Positions 1-12,120 of a stretch of DNA of 64,000 nucleotides are shown here, in pieces. The translations under genes were made by a program, and so were the position numbers. Location: positions 41,864,586 to 41,928,585 of the forward strand of contig CM060174.1 of NCBI GenBank assembly GCA_030549775.1. Reading direction: 5' to 3'. How positions within the stretch are numbered: position 1 is the first letter of the stretch; each line of letters begins with the position of its first letter. Origin of the DNA: Tamarix chinensis (Eukaryota; Streptophyta; Magnoliopsida; Caryophyllales; Tamaricaceae). The notes beneath the pieces are model-generated. The model was not told the origin of the DNA and made no database searches. It was given only the letters and a program-made list of their open reading frames with translations.

Positions 1-261
1 TTGAATATTTAAAAATTATTTAAATAATAATTTAATTCTCTTTTTAGATTAATTTTGGCTATTTTGGGTAATTTTCCTCCACTTTCATTTTAATTATTAA
101 AATGTCCAAAATTTTCTAAATAATTTATTTATTATTTTCTCCTTATTTTCCTCAATTAATTTCCTCTTTATTTAACGAAGTAATTTTTTTCTTAATTTTT
201 TTTCCTAATAAATCACTATTTTGCCATAATTCCTAAGTTAGGATTTTTTGGGGGTATTTCA
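1..261 (-). mobile_element. Family T LTR fragment (5' end, minus strand)
   Basis: Read on the minus strand, this begins TGAAATACCCCC and then follows the first ~260 bases of the solo LTR at 13775 closely (AT-rich blocks with AGGAGAAAATAATAAATAAA). It is therefore the 5' end of a long Ty3/gypsy LTR in reverse orientation, and it runs off the left edge. The sequence immediately to its right is mid-LTR sequence of the same family in plus orientation. The simplest reading is that this copy inserted into that one. Confidence 0.7.
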
Positions 262-360
262 TAAAATGTGTTATTAATAATAATATTATTATTAAATGGT
301 ACCTTCATTATTTGGAGGTAGTGTCAAAAACCCTACCTTGTATTATTTCGGCTTAAGTAG

Positions 361-363
361 TTG

Positions 364-394
<31 letters not shown>

Positions 395-424
395 GATTAT
401 TATTATTATTATTATTATTATTGT
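361..424. repeat. (TTA)n microsatellite
   Basis: Almost uninterrupted TTA triplets with a few G/C variants, inside the LTR. Equivalent regions of the sister copies (13999-14040 and 47120-47210) are also ATT-rich but shorter. Confidence 0.9.
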
Positions 425-925
425 CATTATTAACATTATTTTGGTGGAGGGTAGAAACATTTATATCACCATCCGTTTTGAAATACATTAATATTATTAT
501 TAGTATTTTTAGTAGTATTTCGTATAGTTATTATTAGTATAGTATGATTTTATTTAAAAACCTAGTCTTAGGGTAAGTTAGTAAATAATAGTATTTTTAG
601 AAGGGAACATAATTCTAGTTTCTTCCTCATAATAGGTGAGACCAGTCAAAGCCCTCAAGAGGTATAAGAGTGTACTCCAAGACCGGTGACATTTTAGGTA
701 AGGGAGAACTAAGGCCATTTGTATATTATGTGTTTTATATGCCATATGATGTGAATTTTAATGTATTTTATGTGGATTTGTATAACTGTTATATATGCAG
801 CATGATATGGAGTTGAGGTAAGATTGTACATTAAATTGTGGCATGTGTATTATGTGTATAAGTGTGTTATTATTATGGTATGATGTGGCCCATAAGACAT
901 GCTTGATAGGCATGTGTATTATGTG

Positions 926-1235
926 TATAAGTGTGTTAGGGTTTGCATGGTGTTAGGATTTTGTGTGGAGTTAGGGTTTGTATGGTGTTAAGGTTTTGCA
1001 TGGAGTTGGGGTTTGCACGATGTTAAGGTTTTGCATGGAGTTAGGGTTTGCATGGGGTACTAGGGTTTGTATGGAGTTAGGGTTTGCGTGGGAGTTAATG
1101 GTTGCATGGGAGTTAGGGTTTGCATGGGAATTAATGGTTTCATGGGAGTTAATGGTTGCATGGATTTAGGGTCTGCATGAGAGTTAATGGTTGCATGAGA
1201 GTTAGGGTTTGCATGGGAGTTAGGGTTGTTATGGT
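926..1235. repeat. TTTGCATGGAGTTAGGG-type tandem tract
   Basis: About 15 degenerate units of ~17-22 bases built on 'agggtttgcatggagtt', later alternating with 'gggagttaatggttgcat'. It gives a spurious open frame (978-1169) of repeated MELGFAW-like residues that I do not regard as coding. Only this LTR copy has the array at this length. Confidence 0.85.
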
Positions 1236-1370
1236 TACCATGGTTTGGTGTGGTTAACTAGACTTGGAGGATGAGAACAATAGAAGTCAGTCATGCATGT
1301 CTGGGTCAAAGCTTGTGAATAAGATTCTTAAGACATTAATCACTTAAAGTGGAAGATATTGAGTCTGGTC

Positions 1371-1771
1371 CAGCTGATCCACCGATTAGGAATAGTGGTT
1401 AGGGTTTTACCCTATGTGTGACCAATCCACCGATTATAATAGTGGTTAGGGTTTTACCGTATATGTGATCGATCCACCAGTTATAACAGTGGTTACGGCA
1501 AGATGCTCTATGTGTGGCCGGCCAATCGGTTATAATAGTGGGGGATCCCGAGCTCAATGAAAATAAATCAGAGTTTTTGCTAAGGTAAATAAAAGGCAAT
1601 AATTATTTACAATGGAATACTATGCTAGCAGGAGTCGAACCGATCCACCGGTTAGGAATAGTGGTTAGGGTTTTACCCTATATGTGACTGATCCACCAGT
1701 TATAATAGTGGTTAGGGTAGGATGCTTTATGTGTGACCAACCCATTTGTTATAATAGTGGGAGGTTCCTGT
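1371..1771 (+). repeat. Hairpin-unit clusters (CCACCGG..AATAGTGG) in LTR
   Basis: Two clusters of ~45-50-base units, each with a GATCCACCG core and AATAGTGG, followed by a small palindrome. Examples are TAGGGT-TTT-ACCCTA at 1400-1414 and 1666-1680, and a G-T-rich version TAGGGTA-GGA-TGCTTTA near 1713-1729. The clusters are separated by a conserved spacer containing 'gagctcaatga'. The same arrangement occurs in every reasonably complete copy of this LTR family. Confidence 0.8.
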
Positions 1772-2770
1772 ACTTGCATGGATTTGATAAAAAGTATAGT
1801 GTGAATCGACTTCTGATAAAAGATTAATTAAATAATTAATCTGGACTTTTTGGGCCTATATGTGTGGGCTTGATCATTTATAAGCTGTATAATTTTCTGC
1901 ATGACCTTATGTATTTTTTGTGTGGGCTTGATCATTTATAAGCTGTATAATTTTCTACATGACCTTATGTATTATATGTGTGGGTTTGAAAGTGTAAGTT
2001 GAATATTATCCTCCATGATTTTATGTGCTTATGTGTTGGCCTTAGTGCTCGGTTACCTTACTCGGTACATAGCGTACTGATCATCCCTTTTATGGGTGCT
2101 GCTCATTCCCACAAACAGAAGGCCCGTCTGACGTGTTGCAGGTAGGCAATGCTTTCTATGATGCCATTGATGTCTATGGGACAACAAGTGGGGCCGAGTG
2201 ATGATTGGGCTGGATTCAAGTCCTAGGAGTGGCATGGCCGGTTTTTCCGTTTCAAGATTACTAATCTTTTTCTCTTTTAACTATGTTTGAATTTCCAGAA
2301 ACAATATTAATATTGTAGCTATCTCTCTTCTCTAAAGAACTATCTCTCGTATTTTGGATTATGTAAAAACGTATGCGTACTCTGATTTCGGTATTTATGA
2401 ACTTTGGATTATTTAATAATGTTGTGAGTAGTTTTCTTAGCCTTAGCACTTGGCACTGGAACAGTAGAAGTGAACCGGTCTGGTACTAAGTGTGGCGGTA
2501 GCATCCCAAGAATTTATGGGTTTTAATTTAAAAGTCTTATTTAAAAAAAATGTGAGTAAATTTTGGGGTGTTATACCACTGCCTGCATTGCCCCTATGGC
2601 TGCACCACGACCACCTTGACCACCCTCTCGTTCCCCCTCTCCTAGCCTTGAAATCCACCTCTCCACTTTCTCTTCTCCCTCCACCACAGTCGTCGTGCGC
2701 CGCCGCCAGTGTCACCTGGTCACCACCATTCCTAGGTGATACCCTAACCTCCACAACCCTTAAACTTTAT

Positions 2771-2972
2771 TAATGCAACCATTAACATTTTTATTAGTAT
2801 TAACATCATCATTCTTAATATTATTATTATCATTACTATTATTATTATTATTATTATTATTAAGTTATCATCATCATCATCATTATTATTAATACTAACT
2901 TCGGAATATTACTACTAATATCATTATTAATAATAGTCAAACCCTTATTATTATCATCATCATCATCATCAT

Positions 2973-3036
<64 letters not shown>

Positions 3037-3116
3037 GTTATTATTAATACTGACTTTGGCATATTATTACTATTATTATTGTTGTGAATATTCAAACCCT
3101 TATATTTATTATTACT

Positions 3117-3161
<45 letters not shown>

Positions 3162-3480
3162 CTTGAACTTATTATCACTAATTACGATTGTTAGGACCCT
3201 TATTATTATCATTCTTAAGATTCAAACTATTATTAATATTACTACTATCATTATTATTGTTGTTGTTGTTATTTTATCATTATCGTTAATACTACCTATA
3301 TCACTAATATTACTGTCGCTACTAGCATTATTACTACTACTATTACTTTTATTATTACTAGTATCATTATTGTCACTACTTTATTATTACTAATACCACT
3401 ATTATTATTACTAAGATTTGGGTTGTTATTATTATTATCACTACAACTATTATTATTAGTAATATTAAAGCTAATATCTT
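2771..3480. repeat. Compound trinucleotide microsatellite (ATT/ACT/CAT)
   Basis: About 700 bases dominated by ATT, ACT, ATC and AAT triplets, including a near-pure ACT run at 2972-3036. It lies inside the LTR. The poly-Val, poly-Ile and poly-Leu open frames over it are artefacts of triplet repetition. Confidence 0.9.
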
Positions 3481-5192
3481 TAGTAATATAAATATTGCTA
3501 TTTATACTTTAACATGAAACGATATAACTACTAAAACCTGTTTTGATTAGTAGTAACATGATTAGCTACCTTAAGAATAATAACCCTACTTTTAGTTATA
3601 AAGCAAATATTATTATTATTAACCTTAATATTAGGCTATGATAAAGATAGGTAGGAAATAATGATGTTAATTTTGGTAAGAGGAAAGCTAACCCTTAGTA
3701 TTTTTCCTCTTATAGGTGAACCAATTCAAAACCCTAAGGAGGTATAGGAGCGTGCTCCAAGCCCGGTGTCGTATTAGGTAAGGATATGGTTAAGGTCTTT
3801 TGTGTGTGGGAATATGCTATGTGTGTTGATTTGAGGTGTGTGCTTTATATATTATATTATTCTGTTCTTGTAGCGCAGCTTGCTAAACATGGAGCTAAGG
3901 TGAGTGGCATGTATTTATGATATGTGTAATATGATATTATTACTTTTACTTGAATTGTGCTTGTGTAATACAACCCCTCATGACATGCATGATAGGATGT
4001 TCTAAGTAGTATGATGTGGTTGTGAGAAAAATGGAAAAGAATGAGGAAAGTGAGTTGACTAGAGAATGGTAATGGTGGCCTAATTATCTTATGACCTATG
4101 GGTGGACAAAAGGAGGAATAATGGGAATGAATTAAGGGAATGGACCAAAACATACATGGAGAGTCTAGGGTTTAGATAGGATAGTTAGCCTTTGCATGGG
4201 TATGTCTTTTACATGGAAAAAGATGACTTAAGGACTAAGTAAGGTAAGGGAAGACTTGTTAGACTAATTGGAGTCCATATGTGAAAAATAGTAAGTGGGT
4301 TGATGTAAGAATGCATGGGAGACTTAACTAGGGTTTTGGGAGGAAACCCTAAGTGAGAGAAATTTGTAAGGAAAGGGAAAATAATTGGAATGGTTGGAAT
4401 GAGGAACAAAAGATGGAAGGGGTGCCACATGGAGGAAAAGTGAGTCAAGTGAGGAAAGTGTATTTGGGTGTTGAGTGAGTGATGTGAAAGAAAGGAGAAG
4501 TACTAGGGTTTTGGGGAGCTAACTAGGATTTTTGGTTATCACATGTGGGAGTCAGATGGTGAGGTTGTGATGATTGGGTGTGATTGAGGGAAGTGAGGGA
4601 TTTGGTAACAAAGAAGAGTTTTGGGTTCTCATGGTGAGTGAAAATGATGGGAAGGAAGTCTCGGGGTCATAGGTTATGTTGGATATGTGTCATGTGGAAG
4701 GGGGATGGTAAGCAAGAGTGTTGAAATGATAACATCATTTGAGGAAAGAGAGGGAATAGGGTTTCGGGATGGCCAACTAGGGTTTCATGGCCATATGTGT
4801 TATATGAGAAGTAAAAATGGGTGCTTGGGAATAAATCGAGTGAGGTGATAAAGTGGAAGAGCGTGAGTTTTGTGATATAGAGGAAGGTTGGGCCACATAG
4901 GCCAAATTAGGCTTTCCTAGAGAAAAACCCTAGAGAGAGATATTAAGTTGCTTTAGAGATATAGAAAGTGGGACTTGGAGTTGGGTATTCATGTTAATGA
5001 GAAAAGAGTGGGAAATAATGTCTGGATGTACTAAAGGGAGTAGAAGTTCCAAGATATGGGACAGGACTTTCGGGAAGTCGAGTGGGTCATGCATGTCTAG
5101 TCAGGATTGTGTGTGAAATAAGATACTATAAAATACTAAATACTTAAAGTGAAAGATTATCGAGCTAGGGCCTAGTGAAGATATTTTTTTTG

Positions 5193-5720
5193 GTCCACCG
5201 GCTATAATAGTGGTCATGTATGTTTTTCCCTGTTGAGTGATTTCGGTCCACCGGCTATAATAGTGGTCAGGAGCGTTCTGCCCTGTTGAGTATTTCCGGT
5301 CCACCAGCTATAATAGTGGGGGATTTTGGGCTCGATAAAACTAAACATTGCATGGTAATAAGTCATAGAAAGATACTAATCACTTATAGTGGAACACTTC
5401 GTGAGTCAGGGCTAGTGAGGATATATTTTTCCAGTCCACCAACTATAATAGTAGTTAAGTGTGTTCTGCCCTGTGGAATGTTTCCAATCCATCGACTATA
5501 ATAGTGGGGTTCCCATACTCACACATATTTAATATGAGAAATGTGTGAACTAGAAATATAAGACATAGAAATACACTAATTATTACATTGGAACATCATA
5601 TGAGTCGAGGCCAATGAGGTTGACTTTCAGGTTCACAGGCTATAATAGTGGTCATGTGCGTTTTACCCTACTGAGTGATTCTAGTCCACCAGCTATAACA
5701 GTGGGGTTTTCATATTCACA
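5193..5720 (+). repeat. Hairpin-unit clusters in LTR
   Basis: Units of ~50 bases with GGTCCACCGGCTATAATAGTGG-like cores, followed by 'tcaggagcgttctgccctg' (CAGG..CCTG stem). Three clusters are separated by a conserved spacer (AGATACTAATCACTTATAGTGGAA). Equivalent to 1371-1771, 9775-10235, 15608-15860 and 48653-48995. Confidence 0.8.
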
Positions 5721-6396
5721 TGGAATTAATATAGGTGATATGTTAGACAGAATATTAGTTTGAGTTTGGCCTGATCTTATGAACCTGAATCATGCTTGGT
5801 ATGTTGTATGTGTTATTTTCTTGCCTAAACTTACTTATTTGTTGCTTGTTAGCCTTACCCTATATGATTACCTTACTCAATACATAGTGTATTGACCACC
5901 CATTTCATGGGTGTTGCTCATTCCTAGAGCATAGGACCCTTCTAAATTTATGCAGGTAGGTGGGACCATGTTTGATGCCTATGATGTATTGGATGTATCA
6001 GGTGGGGATATGTGTTGATTGTTGGACCTAGTATGGGGGACTGAGAGTGATGTAGGCCGGGATCTTTTTTATCGCATTGTACTTGTGCTTTTGTTGTATT
6101 TCTATTTTGTTTTATCGTATTGTACCTGTTATCCCTTTCGAAAACTTAACTATATAACATGTTTCTTATTGTAATAACTTTTTATTGCACTCTCTAATTT
6201 TCATGTTATAAACACTTCGATTTCTATGAATTCGTATTTAAGTTTTCCTAATGCTTTATAAAAATTTTCTTTAGCCTTGTGGTCAGTACGAGACTGGCTA
6301 GGGGCGAGGCTTGTACTAATCACCACAATATCACCCCTGTGCTTGCATTTGCCTGTTTAAATAAAAATTTCAATTGTAATTTTTGGGGGTGTTACA

Positions 6397-8230
6397 CCTA
6401 CAATGCAAATTTAATTACAAAAGGATGGAGTCTTGCTTTACCAAGTAAGATTTGGTGTAAATTTTGTAAGAACAAAATGAGTTATTTAGAGATCGAATGG
6501 GGAGTGTTGCAAAGTTCATCAATACAATAAGAGGAAGGTATTTGAACTTACGAATAGAGCATGAAGAAGATTCCTAAGGTAGTAGAATTAGTAGAAGGAA
6601 TAATGATCATCAATCAAGGCATTATCATAAAGAAGATAAATGTATTAAACTTGATCTTCCTAATTTTGATGGTAAACTTGATGATGAGTTATTTCTTGAA
6701 TGATTACATGAGGTAGAGGATATTTTTGAATTCAAGGATTATCATGATTAGAAAAAGTATAAATTTTCTCCTCTTAAGTTTAAGAATTTTTCTAGGATAT
6801 GGTATGATAACTTAAAAATAACTAGAGAAAGAGAATGTAAATTTAAAATTAAATTTTGGGATAAGCTTAAGAAAAATTTAAGAAGAAAATTTGTACCTAA
6901 AGAGTATCAGTAAGATAATTAAATTAGATTGAATACTCTTAGATAAGGACTTTTAAGTGTTAAAGAATATGTTAGGGAATTTAAGAGATTATCACTTATA
7001 TGTGATATCCATGAGAGGAAGGAATAATCATGTGCTAGATTTCCAGGTGGCCTTAACATGATAATTTAAGATAAAGTTAAAACTTTTCTATATGATTCTC
7101 TCAATGGTATGATTAAGATATATTTGAGATTTAAAAATCAAATCAAATATACTAAGCCTCATGTCAAGAAAAGTACTTCTTCTACAAAGTACTATTTAAG
7201 TACTCAAGATACTAAGTATAGGACATGTACCTCAAGGTTTATGAATGTTGAGAAGAAACAAGGGATTAATCTAGAAAAGAAGGGAAATGGCAAGGTCTCT
7301 ACAATTTAATATTTTAAGTGTTAGGGATTTAGACACATTGCTAGAGAATGTCGTAACTAAAGAGTATTATCTATACAAAATATTGAAGCTATTGAGACTT
7401 ACAATGAAGATCTTGAGTTCAAGTTAAAGGAAGAAACTTTAAGTGATTCAAAGGATGAGTGCAATGCTTGTTATGTGCTATAAATAGTACTTCAAATGCA
7501 AGCTAATGAGAAACTTAATGAATGAGAGAAAATATTCAAGACTAAAGGAAAAGTGGTAGATACAGCTTGTCGGGTTATTATTGATGGCGGATTGTGTGCA
7601 AATGTGGCTAATGAGAGGATGGTGAAGGAATTTGAGTTCTAAACAACACCACATCCAAAGCTTTATTCTCTTTAATGGATTAACAAGGGAAAATGAGTCA
7701 AGGTAACAAAACAAACCCTATTCTCATTTCGAATTGGTAATTATCATGATGATGTGCTATGTGATGTTTTGCCTATGGATGCATGTGAAATCTTATTAGG
7801 TAGACCATGGCAATATGATCAATGTGTTATTAATAATGGTATTATTAATGGATGTATTATTGAAATGGATAAGAAAAAGCATAAACTTAAACTTTCTAAG
7901 TGTGATAATAATAACATAATCAAAATAAAAAGAGATTACTTTTACATGAAAAGGCTATGATAGAATGTATTAAGGAAGAAGGTAATTGCTATGCTATGAT
8001 TATCTAGGAATCCATACAAGGTGAGAAAAATAAAAATAATTTTCAATTAGATGAGATTATTGATGAATATAAATATGTATTTCCCAATGGCTTACCTTTG
8101 GGAATACCGCCTAAAAGAGGGATAGAACATGCTATGGATTTAATGTTCGGTATGTCTTTACCTAATTAACTTGCCTATAGATGTAATCTAGAAGAATGTA
8201 AGGAATTAGAGAGATCAATACAGTATCTTA
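6397..8230 (+). pseudogene. Chromovirus gag-protease and start of RT (decayed)
   Basis: Left half of a Ty3/gypsy polyprotein with many stops. The gag part shows LPNFDGKLDDELF near 6655-6700, then FSPLKFKNFSRIWYDNLK. A broken zinc knuckle near 7305-7355 reads YFKC.GFRHIAREC, with the first Cys replaced by Tyr. The protease reads IIDGG at ~7580, followed by VKVTKQ, and CDVLPMDACEILLGRPWQYD at ~7757-7822. The RT lead-in (PPKRGIEHAMDL, then LEECKELERSIQYL) ends at 8230, where a LINE has inserted; the frame resumes at 19847. The combination IIDGG / LGRPWQYD is typical of CRM- and Reina-type chromoviruses. No 5' LTR is visible; the LTR on the left belongs to another family. Confidence 0.8.
8218..8230. 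repeat. Left target-site duplication of LINE
   Basis: ATACAGTATCTTA here and ATACAATAGCTCA at 19834-19846 flank the LINE, matching at 10 of 13 positions. Joining the chromovirus frames across them gives a continuous RT lead-in, which supports insertion here. Confidence 0.6.
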
Positions 8231-8347
8231 TAGTAACAACTCCTTGGAAGTCCTTGTGTTTCACCCCTCCATTTTGAAAAAGTCCTGCTCTCTCTTGCCA
8301 GAGTCGGGAGAGTTTTGCCTACAGAGAATTGCTTACGGCTGTTAGCC

Positions 8348-9113
8348 ATGGCAAGAAACAGTCGGTAGAAGAAGGTAGTGTCTATGGCCAAGAAAGGATC
8401 CCAGTCTCAGTGATCCAATAAATTGCCGACTGCAATGAATAAAGAAAATTATGAGATTAACCCTAGCATTTCCATGGATGCAGAGTCGAATATTGTGGGA
8501 AGAATTTTACATACTCCCCTGATGGAATCGCTATTGGACTTTGAAACGCAGAACTCTTTAAGAAGGTGTATAATTTAGGAAGAACAATCTCGAGATAAGA
8601 GCACTGATATTAATTACCCAACATTAAGTTGGAAAGAAATCCTTATGCAAAATCGTCGGGAACAAATAGTGCTTAATCTTGCCTACTCACCTCCTGTTAT
8701 TGAAAATGGAATTGTGAAAGATAAATTGCTACTACAAGAAATTGTGGAAGAAGAAGAGAAATGGGCTCACACATTAATTGGGATGGTTACTGGTTATCCA
8801 CCATCTCCTAATCAATTAAAGAAGTTTGTAGAGACTTAATGGTTTGTAGTTTCTCCCCCGTAGATCTTTCCCCATGATCAAGGATTCTTCCTCTTCAAAT
8901 TTAAATATTAATTGGAACGTCTTAAAATTCTTGAAAATCCTTTTTGGTATTTTGGTATCAGACCTCTAATTCTGAAGAAATGGAATCCCATAATGCCTTT
9001 GGATGATGCAAAATGGAAGAAGATGCCTCTATGGATCACCCTCATAGGCTTCCCACTAAAGTGCTGGTCTATAGATTCATTAAGCATAATTGGAAGTCGC
9101 TTGGGGATACCAA
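8348..9113 (+). pseudogene. LINE ORF1 (DUF4283-type), broken
   Basis: The start is taken at ATG 8348, ~117 bases into the LINE. The frame is coherent with only a few stops. The region LIGMVTGYPPSPNQLKKFVE, then a degenerate PHDQGFFLFKF, then FGIRPLILKKWNP, PLWITLIGFPLKCWS and LSIIGSRLGIPM matches the usual order of the DUF4283 RNA-binding-like domain of plant LINE ORF1 proteins. The family normally continues into a CCHC knuckle, but the frame is cut at 9113 by a minus-strand LTR. A possible tail (TLNQRKVGTSSEGGQPS) appears near 13640-13700. The zinc knuckle itself is absent, so bases were lost around the insertion. Confidence 0.7.
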
Positions 9114-9774
9114 TGTAACACCCCCAAAATTTACTACTGAAAAATTTCGTTTTAGTAAAAGATAATAGCGGAAGCAGATAAACAAAACGTGAACTTTGGG
9201 AGTATTACTGCCACACTTAGTACCAGACCGGTTCACTTATACCGTTCCAGTACCAAGTGCTAAGGCTAAGAAAATGAAATACAGTTCGAAAGACATTCAA
9301 CATGCATAAATCAGAGTAAATTACAAGCTTCAACATATTTAAATCAGAGTAGCGCATCAAATCGTTTTCAGGAATAAAATCCACCAATGGTGGTTACTTT
9401 AACAATGTTAACATTTAAAACCGAGAAATTAAATGAGAAAGAGAAAAAGCCATGATACCGGAAAATTCCTTACTCTCCTTCCCGTAACCCACTTGAGTAG
9501 CACCTGAAAATACCTGCAAGGGCACTGCCCATTGAATAGGCAGGGGCCCCATAAAGGGAATCCCTTCAGTACTACGGTACTGAGTAACCCTTTAATACCA
9601 CACTTAAAGATAGGCCCGCATACGACACATAATGCAAACTACACACATAATAATATGAGGTGCATGCATAACAATAACATACATAATACTTTATAAGTCA
9701 CGATCGATACTTTGGGCCTTAAGCCATTATTCTGTCATTAATCCATCAATATCATATTTTATATCCATGTGAGT

Positions 9775-10235
9775 ACGAGAACCCCACTATTATAGCCGGT
9801 GGACCGGAAGTCAACACACAGGGCAGAACGCCTCTGACCACTATTATTGCCGGTGGACCGGAAGATAAACACACAGGGCAGAACGCACCTGACCACTATT
9901 ATTTGCCGGTGGACCGGTCTGGCCCCGACTCACATGGTGTTCCACTATAAGTGATTAGTATTTTTCCATAATCTTATTCACATACATAACTGATTTTATT
10001 GAGCTCGGGACCCCCACTATTTTAGCCGGTGGACCAGAATATATATAAAATCATCATCCAGGGCACAACGCTCCTGACCACTATTATAACCGGTGGACCG
10101 GTACTCATAATCACATACCAGGGCAGCACGCTCCTGGACCACTATTATATCCGGTGGACCGGTGCTCATAATCACATACCAGGGCAACACGCTCCTGGAC
10201 CACTATTATAACCGGTGGACCGGTACGCAATATCA
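9775..10235 (-). repeat. Hairpin-unit clusters in LTR (minus strand)
   Basis: At least seven copies of CACTATTAT..CCGGTGGACCGG separated by 'cagggcagaacgcacctga'-like spacers with period ~45-62 bases. This is the best preserved run of the CAGGAGC-GT-GCTGCCCTG spacer type. The spurious frame at 10029-10211 is a translation of this repeat. Confidence 0.85.
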
Positions 10236-10899
10236 TAAATCACTGGGCCCGGCTCATTAATATTCCACTTTCAATTATAGTATCTTTCCTTTCTTTAATC
10301 AGCACATCAATCATATTTATTTGCCTCGATTGGGAGATCGATAACCCGGGACACAAAGGTACACCGGTCGTACCGGTGCATACCAGCTACTCAGTACCCT
10401 TCAACCATGAACCCAAGGACGCAAAGGTACCCTGGTCGTACTGGTGCATAAAGCTAACTCAGTACCCTACCGACAAGGACACCTAATCCATAAGTATGCA
10501 TACCCCCTAACTAGGTCCGTAGAGCTAGGAAGAGTAAGATATAGGGCCTGGCTGGGGCACAAAGGCACACCGGCAAATACCAGAATAATCGTGGACTAAA
10601 CCACGTCCTTAGGGTAGCGACCCCTAAGGAGTCACCATTCCCGATCTCGAGGTCTTTCACTTTAAGTAATAGTGTCTTAATTAAGGTGATCACGAAAAGC
10701 ACGATAATCTGATACTTATTCACTTTCAATCGTTTCGATATCATTAATCGTTTCTTATTCAGAGGATTATCCAGGATGTCACAGAGAAACCCTCAAGGCC
10801 ATACTAATCATCAAGTACTCTTACTTGGCTAATCAGCATTATTTAATCATATTAATGTTCCACAATCTCAAAGACGTGTTAGGTACAAACTACTCATTT

Positions 10900-12120
10900 G
10901 CCCTTTACTTATATAATTGTTAAGTATCCATTCCTTACTTGATAAATTACCACATTACCCTTAAGGTTGCATAATTACCAAATTACCCCTTGTCCACTTT
11001 AGATTACCCAATTGTCTCCTACACTTTTTAAATCACCATTCACCCCTCATAATGACTACACTTATCATATTTCCCTTTTGGTTGGTTATATTACCAAATC
11101 GCCCTTCTCCTTTATTATAATTACAAAACTGCCCTTGAGTTGGATAAATTACTAAATTACCCTCCTTCATTATCATGATTACTATTTTGCCCCTTTAGTT
11201 GGTTAAACAATTATCACTTTACCCTTTTATCGGCTAAATTACCAAATTGCCCCTTTAGTTGAACAAATTACCAAATTGCCCTTCTCCTTTATCATAATTA
11301 CCATTTTACCCCTCTCAATTATTTTAATTGCCATTTACCCTTTTTAATTATCACAAATCCCAAATTACTCTTCTTCATAATTACCAATATTAATTTACCC
11401 TTTTTCATAATCAAAATTACAATATTACCCTTCTCCATTATTAAAATTACCATAATGCCCTTTAATTGGTTAATTTACCAAATTACCCTTCTATAGTATC
11501 ATACTTATCCAATTGCCCTTCTACAATCATAATTTAATTGCTAAATTATCTTTTGCCGTTATCATAATTACCAAGTTACCCCTTACTCCCAAGTTTACCA
11601 TAATATCCTTTTATTTACAAAATTACCATTTTACCCCCTTACATCCAATTTTACCATAATATCCTTTTATTTATGAAAATTACCACCATACATCTTTTAC
11701 TTTACAAATTACTATTTTACCCCTTCACATCCAAGATTACCATCTTTATCTTTCCTTACATAATTACCATTTTGCCCTTCTTTTCCAAATTACCAAATTA
11801 CCCCTTTACTTATAAATTACCACTTCACCATTCACTTATAAAATTTACCATATTACCCTTTACTTATGAAATTACGATTTTGCCCCTCTACCTCCAAAAT
11901 TACCATAATGCCCTCCTTCATCCAAAATTACTATTTTACCCCTACTTCCAAAATTACCATTTTACCCTTCTTCCTCACAACTTACAATTTTATCCTTTAC
12001 TTGTAAATTATCATTTGACCATTTAATCATAAAATTTCCATATTATTCTTTTATCTCAAAAATTACCGAAATACCCTTTTCCACTTATAAAATTTCCACT
12101 CAACCCCTTTATTCACCATT
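10900..12120. repeat. Degenerate AAATTACCATATTACCC tandem tract
   Basis: About 1.2 kb of imperfect ~20-28-base units built on 'aaattaccattttacccctt'. In LTR orientation it sits where other copies have unrelated tandem tracts (926-1235 and 47690-48280). The open frame at 11673-12026 is repeat-derived. Confidence 0.85.

Larger units (their letters stand above)
262..2575 (+). mobile_element. Family T LTR, 3' part
   Basis: Plus-strand LTR interior and 3' end. In order it holds a TTA microsatellite, the leader block with a GAGT-GT-ACTC hairpin (668-677) and a GTAAG donor-like site (698), a TTTGCATGG tandem tract, hairpin clusters (1371-1771), a TCGGTAC/GTACTGA stem (2062-2080), a TGCAG acceptor-like site (2141) and a terminal hairpin (2447-2492). 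It ends TTTTGGGGTGTTATA. Its 5' part must lie beyond the left edge, displaced by the minus-strand LTR at 1-261. No coding capacity was seen. Confidence 0.7.
2576..6396 (+). mobile_element. Family T LTR, 3' part (host of the copy to its left)
   Basis: This starts abruptly in the GC-rich mid-LTR block (CCACCACAGTCGTC region) directly after the end of the preceding LTR, so the preceding copy appears to have inserted into this one. It contains the leader hairpin GGAGC-GT-GCTCC (3747-3758), a donor-like GTAAG (3778), hairpin units (5193-5720), a TCAATAC/GTATTGA stem (5877-5895), an acceptor-like TGCAG (5955) and a diverged terminal hairpin (6279-6323). It ends TTTTTGGGGGTGTTACA at 6396. Its 5' part lies outside the window. 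Confidence 0.7.

Noticed and set aside
978..1169. 63-codon plus-strand frame with repeated MELGFAW-like residues
   Set aside because: It is the translation of a ~17-22-base tandem repeat inside an LTR; no homology or coding signal independent of the repeat.
1390..1540. TATAAT motifs resembling bacterial -10 boxes
   Set aside because: They are part of the LTR repeat core in a plant genome, with no -35 element or downstream gene.
2937..3393. Poly-Val and poly-Leu/Ile frames
   Set aside because: Translations of ACT/ATT trinucleotide microsatellites.
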